Source: Reticulitermes speratus
Lineage: Eukaryota > Arthropoda > Insecta > Blattodea > Rhinotermitidae
Direction of reading: 5' to 3'
DNA: 64,000 nt
NCBI GenBank assembly: GCA_021186555.1
Contig: JAJKFL010000042.1
Location: 43,313,980-43,377,979, forward strand
Part shown: positions 43,756 through 53,345 of the stretch, in pieces
How positions within the stretch are numbered: position 1 is the first letter of the stretch
How the letters are laid out: every line of letters begins with the position of its first letter
The notes under the pieces: model-generated
Told to the model about the DNA's origin: nothing
What the model saw: only the letters and a program-made list of their open reading frames with translations
Databases searched by the model: none
Made by a program: the position numbers and the translations under genes

Positions 43756-44278
43756 TTTAGGCGCGTTTGCAAAATTGGGAAAAGCGACTATTAGCTACGT
43801 CATATCTGTCCGTCCGTCCGTCTATCCCCATGGAACAACTCGGCTCCCACTGGACGGATTTTTTAAAAATATACTTGAGGATTTTTCGAAAATCTGCCGA
43901 GAAAATCCAATTTTCATTAAAATCTGACAAGAATAACGGGCGCTTTACGTGAAGACCTATGTACATTTATGATAATATCTCGCTCATTTCTTCATAGAAT
44001 GGGAAATGTTTCAGACAACATTTCTAGAGAAAATCAAAACACACTTTTTATGTTCAAAAGTTATTTCCAAAAATCGTGCCGTTTATGAGATAATGTGAAA
44101 AAATATGGTAGAGCCAGACAGGCCACAGATGACAATATAATAGAGCTCATGCGCTTTGCTTGCTGGATAACTAAGGCTACACATACACACTAGAAATATT
44201 CAATAGTTATTTCTCTTCCACGGCAAATGTTGTTACGCGAACGCGCCTCAATATTACGTTGTTACGTACACTGCCTGT
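43756..44278 (+). mobile_element. Unclassified repeat family F, copy 1
   Basis: Shared with 52424 and 55679: TTGCAAAATTG palindromic start, AAAGCGACTATTAGCT, CGTCATATCTGTCCGTCCGTC, CAACTCGGCTCCCACTGGAC, TTAAAATCTGACAAGAATAA, CGTTTATGAGATAATGTG, CAGACAGGCCACAGATGACA, GGATAACTAAGGCTAC, TTACGCGAACGC. About 520 bp, no convincing ORF and no terminal inverted repeat found. Class unknown. Confidence 0.8.
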
Positions 44279-45022
44279 ATTTTTAACTTATGTCCGAAAG
44301 AGGAAGTTGATTTGGCAATAGTATGTATGAAAATACGAACGGTTCCCAGTTGAATTTAAACCAACTTTCCCCACAGTCATATTACACTGGGACACGAAAT
44401 TGAGACCCATGCCCTCAAATATCTCAAACAAGAAATTCTGTTGTTTCGGATAACCTCACACAGATGGAGTTAGGTATGTCTCCCACTGTGGCTTCGTGGT
44501 GGACCTCCCATTTCATGTTATAGATCTTGGTCCTTAATTCTATTATTTGCTTGTAATGAACGAGCGAACTTTTTTTTTGACAAATAGACACCAGGATGAA
44601 AACAGTATGACCTTCAAAGAGGAAGGACGGATTGCAAATGGCTCGTATTGCAAAGGGGCTGTTTGTGGTAGAAAAGTCTTTTCATTAATTAAAATTAATT
44701 TAGATCACGAAACTCCATTACTGAGACTTTAATGAAACTAATTGTAGCAAACAAGATTTTACTTCCTCTGTCCCTAATTATTTTGTCTTCTAGTTTACCT
44801 CTGCTGGGAAAAAAAAATGTAGCCTAAAGAATTTGTTTTGGTTTGAATTAAATTACAACAGGTAAATTAGTGTAATGGGATACGGTATGTTGCTTTCGTT
44901 AAGCGATAAGCAAATTACACTATTCTCACGTTGCGAGGTTTGTTTTAGATTACGGTTTAGAATGAATTTTCTTTTAAGACGAATTTTGAACCTATGTGAT
45001 GTATAATTGTTTAATAACGAGA
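44279..45022. other. Unannotated interval
   Basis: Nothing recognised. Confidence 0.35.
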
Positions 45023-45192
45023 CTAGGCCGCCTTTACCCCCAGGAGTATTTCCTGGGTGTAAAGACGGCCGGTGCGTAGGGCTGACAACCTTACCACCTT
45101 CATGTGCCGATTGTCTAGAAATCTGGGAGCCTCAACCTCCTGGAACCCTAAAGGCCTGTCCAGGCCTGTAATGGGATTGCTGTACCTTTTAC
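45023..45192 (+). mobile_element. SINE family D 3' end with inverted 5' bit
   Basis: From 45049 onward the plus-strand SINE D 3' end is intact (GACGGCCGGTGCGTAGGG, TGACAACCTTACCACCTTC, GGCCTGTCCAGGCCTGTA). Bases 45026-45055 are the same region in the opposite orientation, giving a GGCCGCCTTTAC...GTAAAGACGGCC hairpin. This twin-primed (inverted) structure is typical of LINE-mediated insertion. Confidence 0.8.
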
Positions 45193-45235
45193 CTACTTTC
45201 TAAAAAGTACTTCATTAATTAAATTATTTTATCTA

Positions 45236-45373
45236 CAGCTTATCCCCTTCAAAGTAATTTCCATGGGACACTATACATTGCTCCATACGAGTTTTCAAGC
45301 GCTCGAAGCATATCGATGCATCCCTGAAGTCATTTTGTGATAGTGTTTCAAGTAACTCTGCAGTCTTCTCCAT
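45236..45373 (-). pseudogene. Transposase C-terminal fragment (Tc1/mariner-like)
   Basis: An uninterrupted 46-codon minus-strand frame: KTAELLETLSQNDFRDASIC, FERLKTRMEQCIVSHGNYFE, GDKL, then a TAG stop. It matches the conserved tail (LL--L-QNDF---F--WK-RME-C----G-YFEGD) of mariner/Tc1-type transposases in insects. An in-frame TGA precedes the first codon, so the rest is absent or decayed. Confidence 0.65.
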
Positions 45374-45656
45374 TCACCATATGTATTGTATTGAACGTTT
45401 CTGTGGGCTTGTTCTTCAGTTTCGTAAGACATTTGGTGTTTACTCATGATGTCTGTATCAGACACGATCGCCTTAAGTTAAAATGAACCGTTTGTAAAAA
45501 AAGTATTACTTGAAACTACGTCAACGTGACGGAGCGTGGTTCAGCAGTAAGTTATATACGAACTTTACGTTACTTATACCGTACATTTTTAATTATATAT
45601 ATGTTATGCAGACAAATGTACACAGTATTATGTTATTTAAAACAATTTTTATTAAA

Positions 45657-45702
45657 TGTTGCCCAACATGTTTCTAGCCTATTTAAGGCTCATCTTCAGG
45701 GG
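45657..45702 (-). ncRNA. Hammerhead ribozyme, left arm
   Basis: Minus strand, running out from the centre: CTGAAGA (45699-45693), stem II AGCC/GGCT, GAAA (45674-45671), CATGTT, then GGGC. Stem I GCCC/GGGC uses central bases that also belong to the right-arm copy. Confidence 0.7.
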
Positions 45703-45748
45703 CCCCTGAAGATGAGCCTTATATAGGCTAGAAACATGTTGGGCAACA
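45703..45748 (+). ncRNA. Hammerhead ribozyme, right arm
   Basis: CTGAAGA 45706-45712, stem II AGCC/GGCT, GAAA 45731-45734, CATGTT, GGGC; stem I GCCC/GGGC. Mirror image of the left-arm ribozyme. Confidence 0.7.
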
Positions 45749-45859
45749 TTTAATAAAAATTGTGTTAAATAACATATACTGTGTACCTTTGTCTGCATAA
45801 CATATGTATTATATACGAACCTTGTATTCAGCATTCAAGGTCATGATCTACGCTGGCAT

Positions 45860-46000
45860 TCTCGTGATAATGACAGGGGAAAGCTGAAACTCTCGGAGAA
45901 AAACCTATCCCAGTACCACGTTGTCCACCACAAACCCTACATGGACTGGCCTGGGATCGATCACGTGCCTCCACGGTAAAATTTCGGTCACTACGAGCCT
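45860..46000 (-). mobile_element. SINE family C
   Basis: Reverse: CTGAAACTCTCGGAGAAAAA, CCTATCCCAGTACCACGTTG, TCCACCACAAACCC, GGCCTGGGATCGATCACGTG (B-box side). Confidence 0.78.
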
Positions 46001-46271
46001 GAGTACTGGTACGGCCATGTGAATTAACCTTTCGGATTCCATAAAAGGTAGGGTATTATTTTTTTCAGTTGTTTTCCTATTAATATGACTTATGCGCTTA
46101 TGTACTTGATTTGTGTTACATGTTCCACCCATCTCTCCGTGGTTTGGTGACCATAATAATATTTCGTGAATACAAGTTACGGAGCTGCTGTTTACGTATT
46201 TGTTCTTTATTATCCTGCTAATTCATCTCTCTTAGGTCCTAAGTGTGTTCTATATGCGGCATGTCGAGTAG

Positions 46272-46556
46272 GTAAAGGTAAAGGTAAAGCAATCCCATTA
46301 CAGGCCTTTAGGGTTCCAGGAGGTTGAGGCTCCCAGATTTCTAGACAATCGGCACATGAAGGTGGTAAGGTGGTCAGCCCTACGCACCGGCCGCCTTTAC
46401 CCCCAAGGAAGTACTCCTGGTACTCATTTCTGTTAGAGGCTGAGTCGACCCCAGGGCCATAGTGCGACTGGAAATTCTAATTTCAATAACACTATTGGGA
46501 ATCGAACCCGCGACCTTCCGGTTTGTAGAGCAGTGCCTCAAGCAACTGCTTGCCTC
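46272..46556 (-). mobile_element. SINE family D, full length
   Basis: Reverse copy with GGTAAAGGTAAAGCAATCCC at the 3' end and GGGAATCGAACCCGCGACC in the head. Perfect 12-bp TSD CATGTCGAGTAG (46260-46271 and 46557-46568). Confidence 0.94.
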
Positions 46557-46568
46557 CATGTCGAGTAG

Positions 46569-47107
46569 ATTTGACTAATGTATTGCGCTGTGCCGCTGCA
46601 TATTGACTGCTGTGATTCTGAGGACAGTAGCTGCCGAAGTTACCGAATGTCCGCATCTTATTTTACTCTTAGAGCTTCTTTATGCTATTTGAGTCTCGTA
46701 GGAATGTGGTTAAATGAGGTCGAGCGGGCGAAGTACGTATTGTAACTGTTTCGAATGTCATCTTGTGCTAGTGTGTTGGGGGCGTGTCCGTAGACTCTGC
46801 AGACTGGTGCTTCGGCAACAACTGAACACTAAAAATCACATTAATTTCGTATAGGTTGCATTTTTTTAAGAATTTGTGTTAATGTAGCATTTTATACCGA
46901 CTGCGACGACGCTACCCGTCTTCAAAACTGCATTATTACACGTAATCAAAGTTTTCGTAACACAAAACGAAATTCAGTTCTGTAAATTAATTCCGATATG
47001 CCGTTTGCCAATCTTGACGCAAACATTTTGCATCATATTACAGTTCTGAAGAAAACTGCAATTGCTTTATGAATCCGTTTAAAAAATACGTATCACTTTG
47101 GTTACGT
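46569..47107. other. Unannotated interval
   Basis: Nothing recognised. Confidence 0.35.
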
Positions 47108-47262
47108 TAGCCTCCTACACCATGGTCATTCCCGGAGGAAAAGCTGCCGGAGCAAGACTTTGAACTTCTACCCCCATCTAGCGCCGAGGTTAAAGAAAAA
47201 GTAGAGTTCTATTTACTCCCCGTCTGTGTCTTCATGGCAGGTTATAGGGTGAAATTCATTTC
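47108..47262 (+). mobile_element. SINE family B 3' half
   Basis: AGCCTCCTACACCATGGTCA, GGAAAAGCTGCCGGAGC, CCATCTAGCGCCGAGGTTAA, GTCTTCATGGCAGGTTATAG. Younger subfamily type (AAAGAAAAAGTAGAG). Confidence 0.75.
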
Positions 47263-47821
47263 CTTTACTGTGGTTAAGTTGGCAGAATTGGAGTGTAGAT
47301 GCTACATAGGCCTATAGCGTGAGAATGTGTGAATTAGTGCTTAAACGCGAATTCTCATTTGCGTGACGTCATTTAATGGCGTCACAAAAAGTGTGTACAA
47401 GTATGTCCGACATAAAAAAAATGCGTTTCACGAGATGACATAATTTCGGTGATAAATATATGCAGTTTAGTCAAAAACAGCGTATTTATTATTGTATGTT
47501 ACCGAAAAAAATGATATATGTGGTCTATTTTTGTATATTCGGCTGCAATAAACAATCTGTTTCACGGAATGTGGCGGTCGAATGCCTAACATTCTAGAAG
47601 TCCGGGTTTTAAACCTCGGCCCGCAAACCTCGTGTGCTGATCACCTTCTTGCAGTTATCCTGAGGTCCTTCGGAAAAATACCACCACAGCACCTCAAATT
47701 ATGCCACTACAAATTCCATATCTTTCCCAGTTCATCACTCACTGATCCTATCATTGGGCGCTTTTTGTTTGAGAGTTTGAAAACTCCATTCAATAAACCA
47801 CATACAAAATTGTCCTTGCCC
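47263..47821. other. Unannotated interval
   Basis: No gene. ATTCTAGAAGTCCGGGTTTT near 47591 is not assigned to a SINE. Confidence 0.3.
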
Positions 47822-48045
47822 ACACCATGAAGGCATATGAGGCCATACCTCGGCACTAGACGGAAATGGTCAGCTTCACGCCTCGGCCGCCTTATCCCCG
47901 GAAAAAATCTCCCTCGGAGCCTGTCTGGACGCTTTGGAGAAGAGAAATACCACTTGTCTCTGCCGGGAATCGATCCACGATTCCTCGGTCGTCCAGTCCG
48001 TGTTACTGAAATGTTGCTGGATGATGAAGACGGGCTCACTGCACT
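47822..48045 (-). mobile_element. SINE family B (older subfamily)
   Basis: CATACCTCGGCACTAGACG, CTCGGCCGCCTTATCCCCGG, TGTCTGGACGCTTTGGAG, GCCGGGAATCGATCCACG, CGGTCGTCCAGTCCG, in reverse order of the family. Confidence 0.82.
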
Positions 48046-48555
48046 GTAATTCTTAGTTCTTTCATCTTGTTGTCTTGTTATTTATTAGGACCTTCTGCAC
48101 AGTGTCTGGATTAAACGCAAGAGCGAGTGTCGATCGGACTAAAGGCTGTGCCCTCTATAAGGTACTGAACTGCACTGGCAGAGTCCTTTGTGTTCTGTAT
48201 CCCGTCCATAAGCTTTAGAGCTCAACGGAGAACCATTAGCGTCCAGGCATCCATCACTGGAGGATTGTGGGAGATCAACCCACTCAGAGGGAAAATCCAA
48301 TGGTCACTACGAATTGTAGTGAGATGTCACAGTAGCTTCTGCGAACTGGTTTTGACACCCCTTCCTGGATATTGTGAAAAGCGGTTAAGTTTCCATTAAG
48401 TCATCTTGATGTATTGACGGTAGTCCTAATTCCCTGTATTGATGCTGTTTCTTGGAAAAATGTGTAATCGTTTTAACGTATTTGCTGGTATATTCTTCTT
48501 TACTTCTAATGATCATGTCCTCCGGCATGCCCCACTTCAGATGCTGATATTACTT
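48046..48555. other. Unannotated interval
   Basis: Nothing recognised. Confidence 0.35.
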
Positions 48556-48740
48556 GGTGATAAATTTCGGTCACATTTGGTTCAGTGTCTTTTGCACCCA
48601 CCTAAACCTAATTCAGTCACCGCGAACATGGAGACAGTACGTTCGTCTGAAACGTCGGTGTGAACTTACGATCCTACACAGCGTCAAAACCCAGAATGAT
48701 ACTTGAGCAAGAACCGCCGCCAAAGCCTGGAAACTTGTAT
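48556..48740 (+). repeat. Hammerhead-foldback family, right arm
   Basis: GTTCGTCTGAAACGTCGGTG, ACACAGCGTCAAAACCCAGA and GCCGCCAAAGCC follow the order seen at 33610-33710 (GAAACGTCGGT, GGCGTG...AACCCAGAAG, GCGGCGGAAGCC). GGAGAC/GTCTG could be the stem II remnant; no CTGANGA. Confidence 0.55.
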
Positions 48741-48961
48741 TTGTTTGGGTACTTTTACGCTCACCGTATCTACTAGTGTCTATAAAAGTCACATAAAGCG
48801 TGTCGAATTTGTTTTAAAGTGACGTAATGTAAATGTTGACGACACTAAGTTCTGTTAAGTTCTCTGCCTACTAATGGTAACTGAAGCTCGTGAAGTTTTG
48901 GTGTATGTGTAGCACAACATGAATGTAGTCATGCCTCTTACACAATATCGTATCTCACTAA

Positions 48962-49099
48962 ATAACTGACTAACTAACTAACTAACTAACTGACTGACTG
49001 ACTGACTGACTGACTGACTAACTAAATAACTAACCGACTGACGGACTAATTAACTAACTAAATAACTAACTGACTAACTAACTAACTAACTAACTAACT
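48962..49099. repeat. (AACT)n/(GACT)n tract, LINE tail
   Basis: About 34 tetranucleotides, mostly CTAA and CTGA, directly abutting the reverse-oriented LINE G 3' end at 49100. It is the expanded form of that LINE's (AGTT)n tail, not the insect TTAGG telomere repeat. Confidence 0.9.
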
Positions 49100-49315
49100 C
49101 CACGGAACAGAGTTTTTTCTGAGGAGCTAACAGGTCCTCAGCTAGTCAAGAAAGTCCCCACATTTTATGGAACCCGAAGATTTATTACCGCACTCACAAG
49201 CGCCCGCCACCAGTCCCTATCCTGAGCCAGATCAGTCCAGTCCAAGCCTCCCCATCCCACTTTTGATCCATTTTAATATTATCCTTCCATATACGCCAAG
49301 GTCTTCCAAGTGGTA
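49100..49315 (-). mobile_element. LINE family G 3' end
   Basis: Reverse: CCACGGAACAGAGTTTTTTC, CATTTTATGGAACCCGAAG, CGCCCGCCACCAGTCCCTA, TCCTGAGCCAGATCAGTCC, CATTTTAATATTATCC. Confidence 0.82.
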
Positions 49316-49777
49316 TTATATCTCTAATATTAATTACCCTTTTCGCTATAGGGTACCATATTTTTGTCTTAATGCGGGTACCATAAAAGTGGGGAATTTC
49401 TTGTTTGGCTGAGAGGCTTTGGGCGTCTGGAGAGAGTGTCTTAGCGATGGCGATATGTTCGAACGGCTGCTGGTACAGTAACTTTGACCTATGAGCTGGG
49501 ACAGGAGTGCATTCCGAATTTTAATACAGCGTGTGACTGTTCAGAAATAACAGAGTAATACCTGTAATCGTTATTTACCGAGGCTCTTTGGTACATTTCG
49601 TAACATCTTACTTTTTTCGGCAAGGAGTTTTGGCTCCTCACCCATCCCAAGATGGAGGAGCACCCATTGTCGGCTGTCCACTACTCTTTATTTAATATAT
49701 TCGCAGCTACCCTACATATCTGCAGGCCGTCTTCTCCAACCGCAACCTGAGGACGCGCCATGCGACTTATCAAGTCA
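49316..49777. other. Unannotated interval
   Basis: CCCATCCCAAGATGGAGGAG at 49641 etc. not matched to any family here. Confidence 0.3.
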
Positions 49778-50110
49778 AGTCAAGAAGAATAAGATGGACG
49801 GGGCACGTGGCACTTCTGGGAGGAGTGGAGATGTGCATAGAGTTTTTATGGGGAAACCTGAGAGAAAGAGAGCACTTGGGAGACTTAGGCGTAGATGGGA
49901 GGATAATATTAAAATGGATGTTCAGGAAATTGAATTGGGCTTGTGGACTGCGTTGATCTGGCTTCAGATAGGGGCAAGTGGTGGGCTGTTGTGAATTCGG
50001 TAATGAACCTTTTGGAGAGTTCCGTAGAATGCGGGGTATGTCTTGGCTAGCTAAGGAACTGTTAGCTTCACAGGAATGACTCTGCTGCATGGAGTCAGTT
50101 GGTACTTGCA
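49778..50110 (+). mobile_element. LINE family G 3' end
   Basis: AAGTCAAGAAGAATAAGATG, GGGAAACCTGAGAGAAAGAG, CGTAGATGGGAGGATAATAT, TGGATGTTCAGGAAATTG, ending CTGCTGCATGGAGTCAGTTG. Reads KSRRIRWTGHVALLGGVEM then, in another frame, KPERKRALGRLRRRWEDNIK. Confidence 0.85.
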
Positions 50111-50519
50111 TGTACTAATGTCTGTTATTCCTCAATATCTTGGAGCCACTTCCAGTTATTTAGCGATGTTGTGTCAAGTACTACACTTATTTACATTTGC
50201 TGACATTTGTGATCTTAAGTGAACGAAATTAAATTAGAGCCGGGGTAGAAACAGGGTAGGCTTCCCCTTCGGAGACGCAACCCTCAGAGGAGATTTAATC
50301 TGTAGGAACTTGAGCTCCACATATATTTGAAGGAGTAAGCGGAAATCGGGCATGGAACGTGGCAGTATTTTAGACCGGCGTTTGTCATATATTTTCTCAC
50401 CGATGTCTGAAGTATTAGAAGATACAGGATATTGTTTTCATATCTCCAGGGGTGAAAGAACCATTGCATCTTCGCCAAATCCGGACATACGTTAACTTAC
50501 ATGAATTATTGAAATATTC
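50111..50519. other. Unannotated interval
   Basis: GAGCCGGGGTAGAAACAGG at 50238 may be a trace of a SINE head; otherwise nothing. Confidence 0.3.
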
Positions 50520-50735
50520 TCCTTTCTGGGATGTTACGGGACGTAGATTGTTAGTTATTTACCGACGTTTAGGAACAACCTATCGGTTCAATCTTCAATG
50601 GTCGAGCAGTCAAGCAGCTTCACCCCTGAAGATGTGGCCGAAAACTTTATCTCGAAACGTCGGTAACTACCAATCGGAGCCGGACCCCAGAAAAGCGAAG
50701 ATCTCTTTCACACCGCGGCGGAAGCCCGAAATTAC
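50520..50735. repeat. Foldback hammerhead repeat
   Basis: Left arm CTGGGATGTTACGGGACG ... ATTTACCGACGTTTAGGAAC; right arm CTCGAAACGTCGGTAACTA ... CCCCAGAAAAGCGAAG; family tail GCGGCGGAAGCCCG at 50719-50732. Between them CTGAAGA (50626-50632) and GAAA (50654-50657) with CGTC: a hammerhead order with a poor stem II. Confidence 0.75.
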
Positions 50736-50740
50736 GTTTA

Positions 50741-51204
50741 CATGAATTATTAGTTACGATTATAATATGCCTCTATTTTGTTTTGGTCTGTGCTGTGTTT
50801 GTGACGTAATGGAGCTGACGTCATCAGTGCTTGTAGTCCAACTGCTTGCAGGACCGCAACATTAGACGTCAGAGGCAGAATGTCCCTGGCAATATGCTTG
50901 TATAAATTGAGATATTAAATTTCACATTGTTACATACTTCTGCGGATTAAATTCTGAAAATGTCTCGGACACAGACTACTTTAAATCAATAACAGGAGTT
51001 GGTTGTTTTTCCGCAAAGCCTACACGAATTCAGCATAATACAATAAATATAGGCTATCTCATGGGCCCGCAATTATACTTGATAATCAACGCGATAGTCT
51101 CGCACCAAATTCAAGCTATCGAAGTAAGTATTAATACGATACCCTGTCACCAACTTCGATCTCTTTGAAGCTAGTCGATACTTAACATTACTTTTCCTTT
51201 TCAG
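50741..51204. other. Probable intron end
   Basis: Unique-looking sequence leading to the acceptor CTTTTCCTTTTCAG at 51191-51204. No repeat recognised. Confidence 0.5.
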
Positions 51205-52378
51205 CTTGATCTTGAAGCAATAACTTCACCGGACTACGTTTACAAGCCACGGACTTCACACAACAACCATCATTATCACCAGGAACACTACAGCCAGCTT
51301 TCAAATAGTCATCACAACAAACATCATCAATCACGGATCCACCGATCTTCGCATGAACATCCCAACAGCACTTTCCATGCGTCACCCCCTACAGCGATGA
51401 TGAACAGTGCATGCGATAATGCTGCATTAAGTTACCTTGGCAGTGGCGAAACAGAAGCAGTAAACGCGGGTGGGAAATATGAGGAGTTGCATCGATCTTC
51501 CGCCACTACTACCACAGCGCTACTGTCGTCATCGAATAGTAAAGGGCATCAGCATGTCTGTCTCTCTCTCGAATCTCAGGCAACGGCATATGGCCGAGTC
51601 AGTGGTTCGCGGTCAGTCGCACGAAATGGTTGTGGTAACAACAAGACAAGTGCTTCAGACAGTAACAGCGTGGTGATTAAACATAATCAAAGTCACCATC
51701 GTGCAGTGACAAACATTTCAAATAACGTAGGTACCACAGAGATGAACGGAAGTGATGAGTTATCGAATGACAGACATGGTTACAAACACTTTAAGAATCA
51801 CGTGGCTTCGTCAAATGGCGCTATAACAGATGCATCGCGCATTTCACACCAGACAGCAGTGATATATAATGGAAAACAGTCATCGACAGTGCTGGCAACT
51901 GCATATCAGTCACAACAAAAATCAGCAAATAAAAATGTTGGTAATTCGAGTGTTAGTTCTAATGGCGGCTTGAGTTTAGTTGTTCATAATCGTGCATCAT
52001 TGGCAGTGCCACAGTGCAAGATATCATCGAAAGGTTCCACAAATTCAGTTACATTACAGTCGTTTCAAACACAGAAGTCACATTTATTGAATGGGGCAGT
52101 GAATACGTGTTCAGAACAGGGTGGTTATGGCAGACATTCTCCCGCCGTTCTATCAACCCGTCTCCTAGGTCTTATCATTACAGCGGGCATTCCTCCGTCG
52201 TTGACTCCCTTTATGGAGGTCTTGATACTGTTTCTAATGGGACATCTTCACCGACCTTACTTCTTGGTCCTGGAACTCCTGGGAGCAACTACTACTCCGA
52301 ATCCAAGTACGCATACTCTGTCAGCGGAGTTCCAGGTACTCCAGCTCAGTCGTCCGCTGCGGCTGCTTTCTTCGCAAG
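51205..52378 (+). CDS. Internal exon of an unidentified host gene
   Basis: This is the only convincing protein-coding stretch. A pyrimidine-rich acceptor ending TTTTCAG precedes 51205 and the donor AAG|GTGAGT follows 52378, giving a 1174-bp exon read from its first base (LDLEAITSPDYVYKPRTSHN). The next 85 residues are His/Asn-rich (NNHHYH, SHHNKHH); the middle 230 are Ser/Asn/Thr/Gln-rich and probably disordered. The last 70 residues (SLYGGLDTVSNG, LLLGPGTPGSNYYSESK, VSGVPGTPAQSSAAAAFFAR) look conserved but lie in a different frame from the first 310. The frames exchange between about 52130 and 52160, near TCTCCC. One missing base there, as sequencing error, allele or true mutation, would explain it. 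No signal peptide, membrane segment or catalytic domain is seen. I could not name the family. Codon use and sustained openness differ sharply from the repeats around it. Confidence 0.75.
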
Positions 52379-52423
52379 GTGAGTACCACAGTTCTGTTTA
52401 GTTGTTGCTTAGTTGGAGTGTTT
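52379..52423 (+). other. Splice donor and start of intron
   Basis: GTGAGT at 52379-52384 fits the consensus closely. Only 45 bp of intron separate it from a family F repeat. Confidence 0.7.
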
Positions 52424-52790
52424 TTTACGCTTATTCGCAAAATTGCGAAAAGCGACTATTAGCTTCGTCATGTCTGTCCGTCCGTCCGCATGGAAGACTC
52501 AGCTCCCACTGGACGGATTTTTATGAAATTTGATATTTGAGGATTTTTCGAAAATAGGCAGAGAAAATTCAAGTTTTTATTAAAATCTGACAAGAATAAC
52601 GGGTACTTTACATGAGGTCCTGTGTCCATTTACGATAATATCTCGCTCAATTCTTTTCAGAATGAGAAGTGTTTCAGACAAAAGTTGTAGAGAAAATTAA
52701 AACACACCTTGTATGTTCAATAAATTATTTCCAAAAATCATGCCGTTTATGAGATAATGTGGAAAAATCTTGTACAGCTTGTTTCGTTTG
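52424..52790 (+). mobile_element. Unclassified repeat family F, copy 2
   Basis: TTCGCAAAATTGCGAAAAGC start, CGTCATGTCTGTCCGTCCG, CAGCTCCCACTGGACGG, TTAAAATCTGACAAGAATAA, GCCGTTTATGAGATAATGTG. Lacks the last ~130 bp of the other copies. Confidence 0.85.
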
Positions 52791-53142
52791 ATTCTTACAT
52801 TTTGCTACACAGAATTAAACGGTTGGTCTTTATACACTGGAAACACGTACTGCATTTTTATGCAGACTTATAACTTAGAGGAAGACGTTTCAAATTAACC
52901 GAATTAAGAGCAGTAAAAATCTACATGTACAAATGTACAGAACTGCAGATAATCTTACTTCTTCGTTTTTATGGTTATGACATTTTTCCTCACTTTAATG
53001 GAAATACGTGGACTCTGGCAGTAGGAGCTGTGAATATTTGGGTCTAAGTCACTGGAATTTCGTGTAGGCTGGAGAAAATATCATAGTGAAGATGTTTGTA
53101 ATTAGTAGGCTGTTGTTGACAGAATAGCCTCTTATTGTGCTA
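52791..53142. other. Unannotated interval
   Basis: Nothing recognised. Confidence 0.35.
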
Positions 53143-53345
53143 CTCAAATCAAGGAGGATGAGATGGGCGTGTCGAGTAGAAGACATGGCAGAAATGAGAA
53201 ATGCAAGCAAATTATTGGTTAAAACCCGGAAAGGAAGAGACTACTTTGAAACATTGGTGTCGTTGGGAGGATAATATTGTAATTAAATAGAATTTGAGAT
53301 GTAGCTTCAATTGATATTGCTCAGGAGAGGAATTTGTAGCTGGGT
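53143..53345 (+). mobile_element. LINE family G 3' fragment, old
   Basis: ATCAAGGAGGATGAGATGGG, AACCCGGAAAGGAAGAGAC, GTCGTTGGGAGGATAATATT, ATTGCTCAGGAGAGG keep the family order with many changes. Confidence 0.65.

Larger units (their letters stand above)
45599..45806. repeat. 208-bp palindrome with twin hammerheads
   Basis: Arms 45599-45702 and 45703-45806 are near-perfect complements with no spacer; the centre is CAGGGG/CCCCTG. Outer ends read ATATGTTATGCAGACAAA and complement. Each arm holds one complete hammerhead on its outward-reading strand. Confidence 0.9.

Noticed and set aside
45599-45806. Possible microRNA precursor from the long hairpin
   Set aside because: Arms are far longer and more perfect than a pre-miRNA, and each holds a hammerhead core; a repeat element explains it better.
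48962-49099. Possible telomere-like repeat
   Set aside because: The unit is a tetranucleotide (AACT/GACT), not insect TTAGG, and it adjoins a LINE end.
51188-51385. Cys-rich antisense frame (65 codons) that might look like a small secreted peptide
   Set aside because: It is the complement of the His/Asn codons of the real exon and has no signal peptide.
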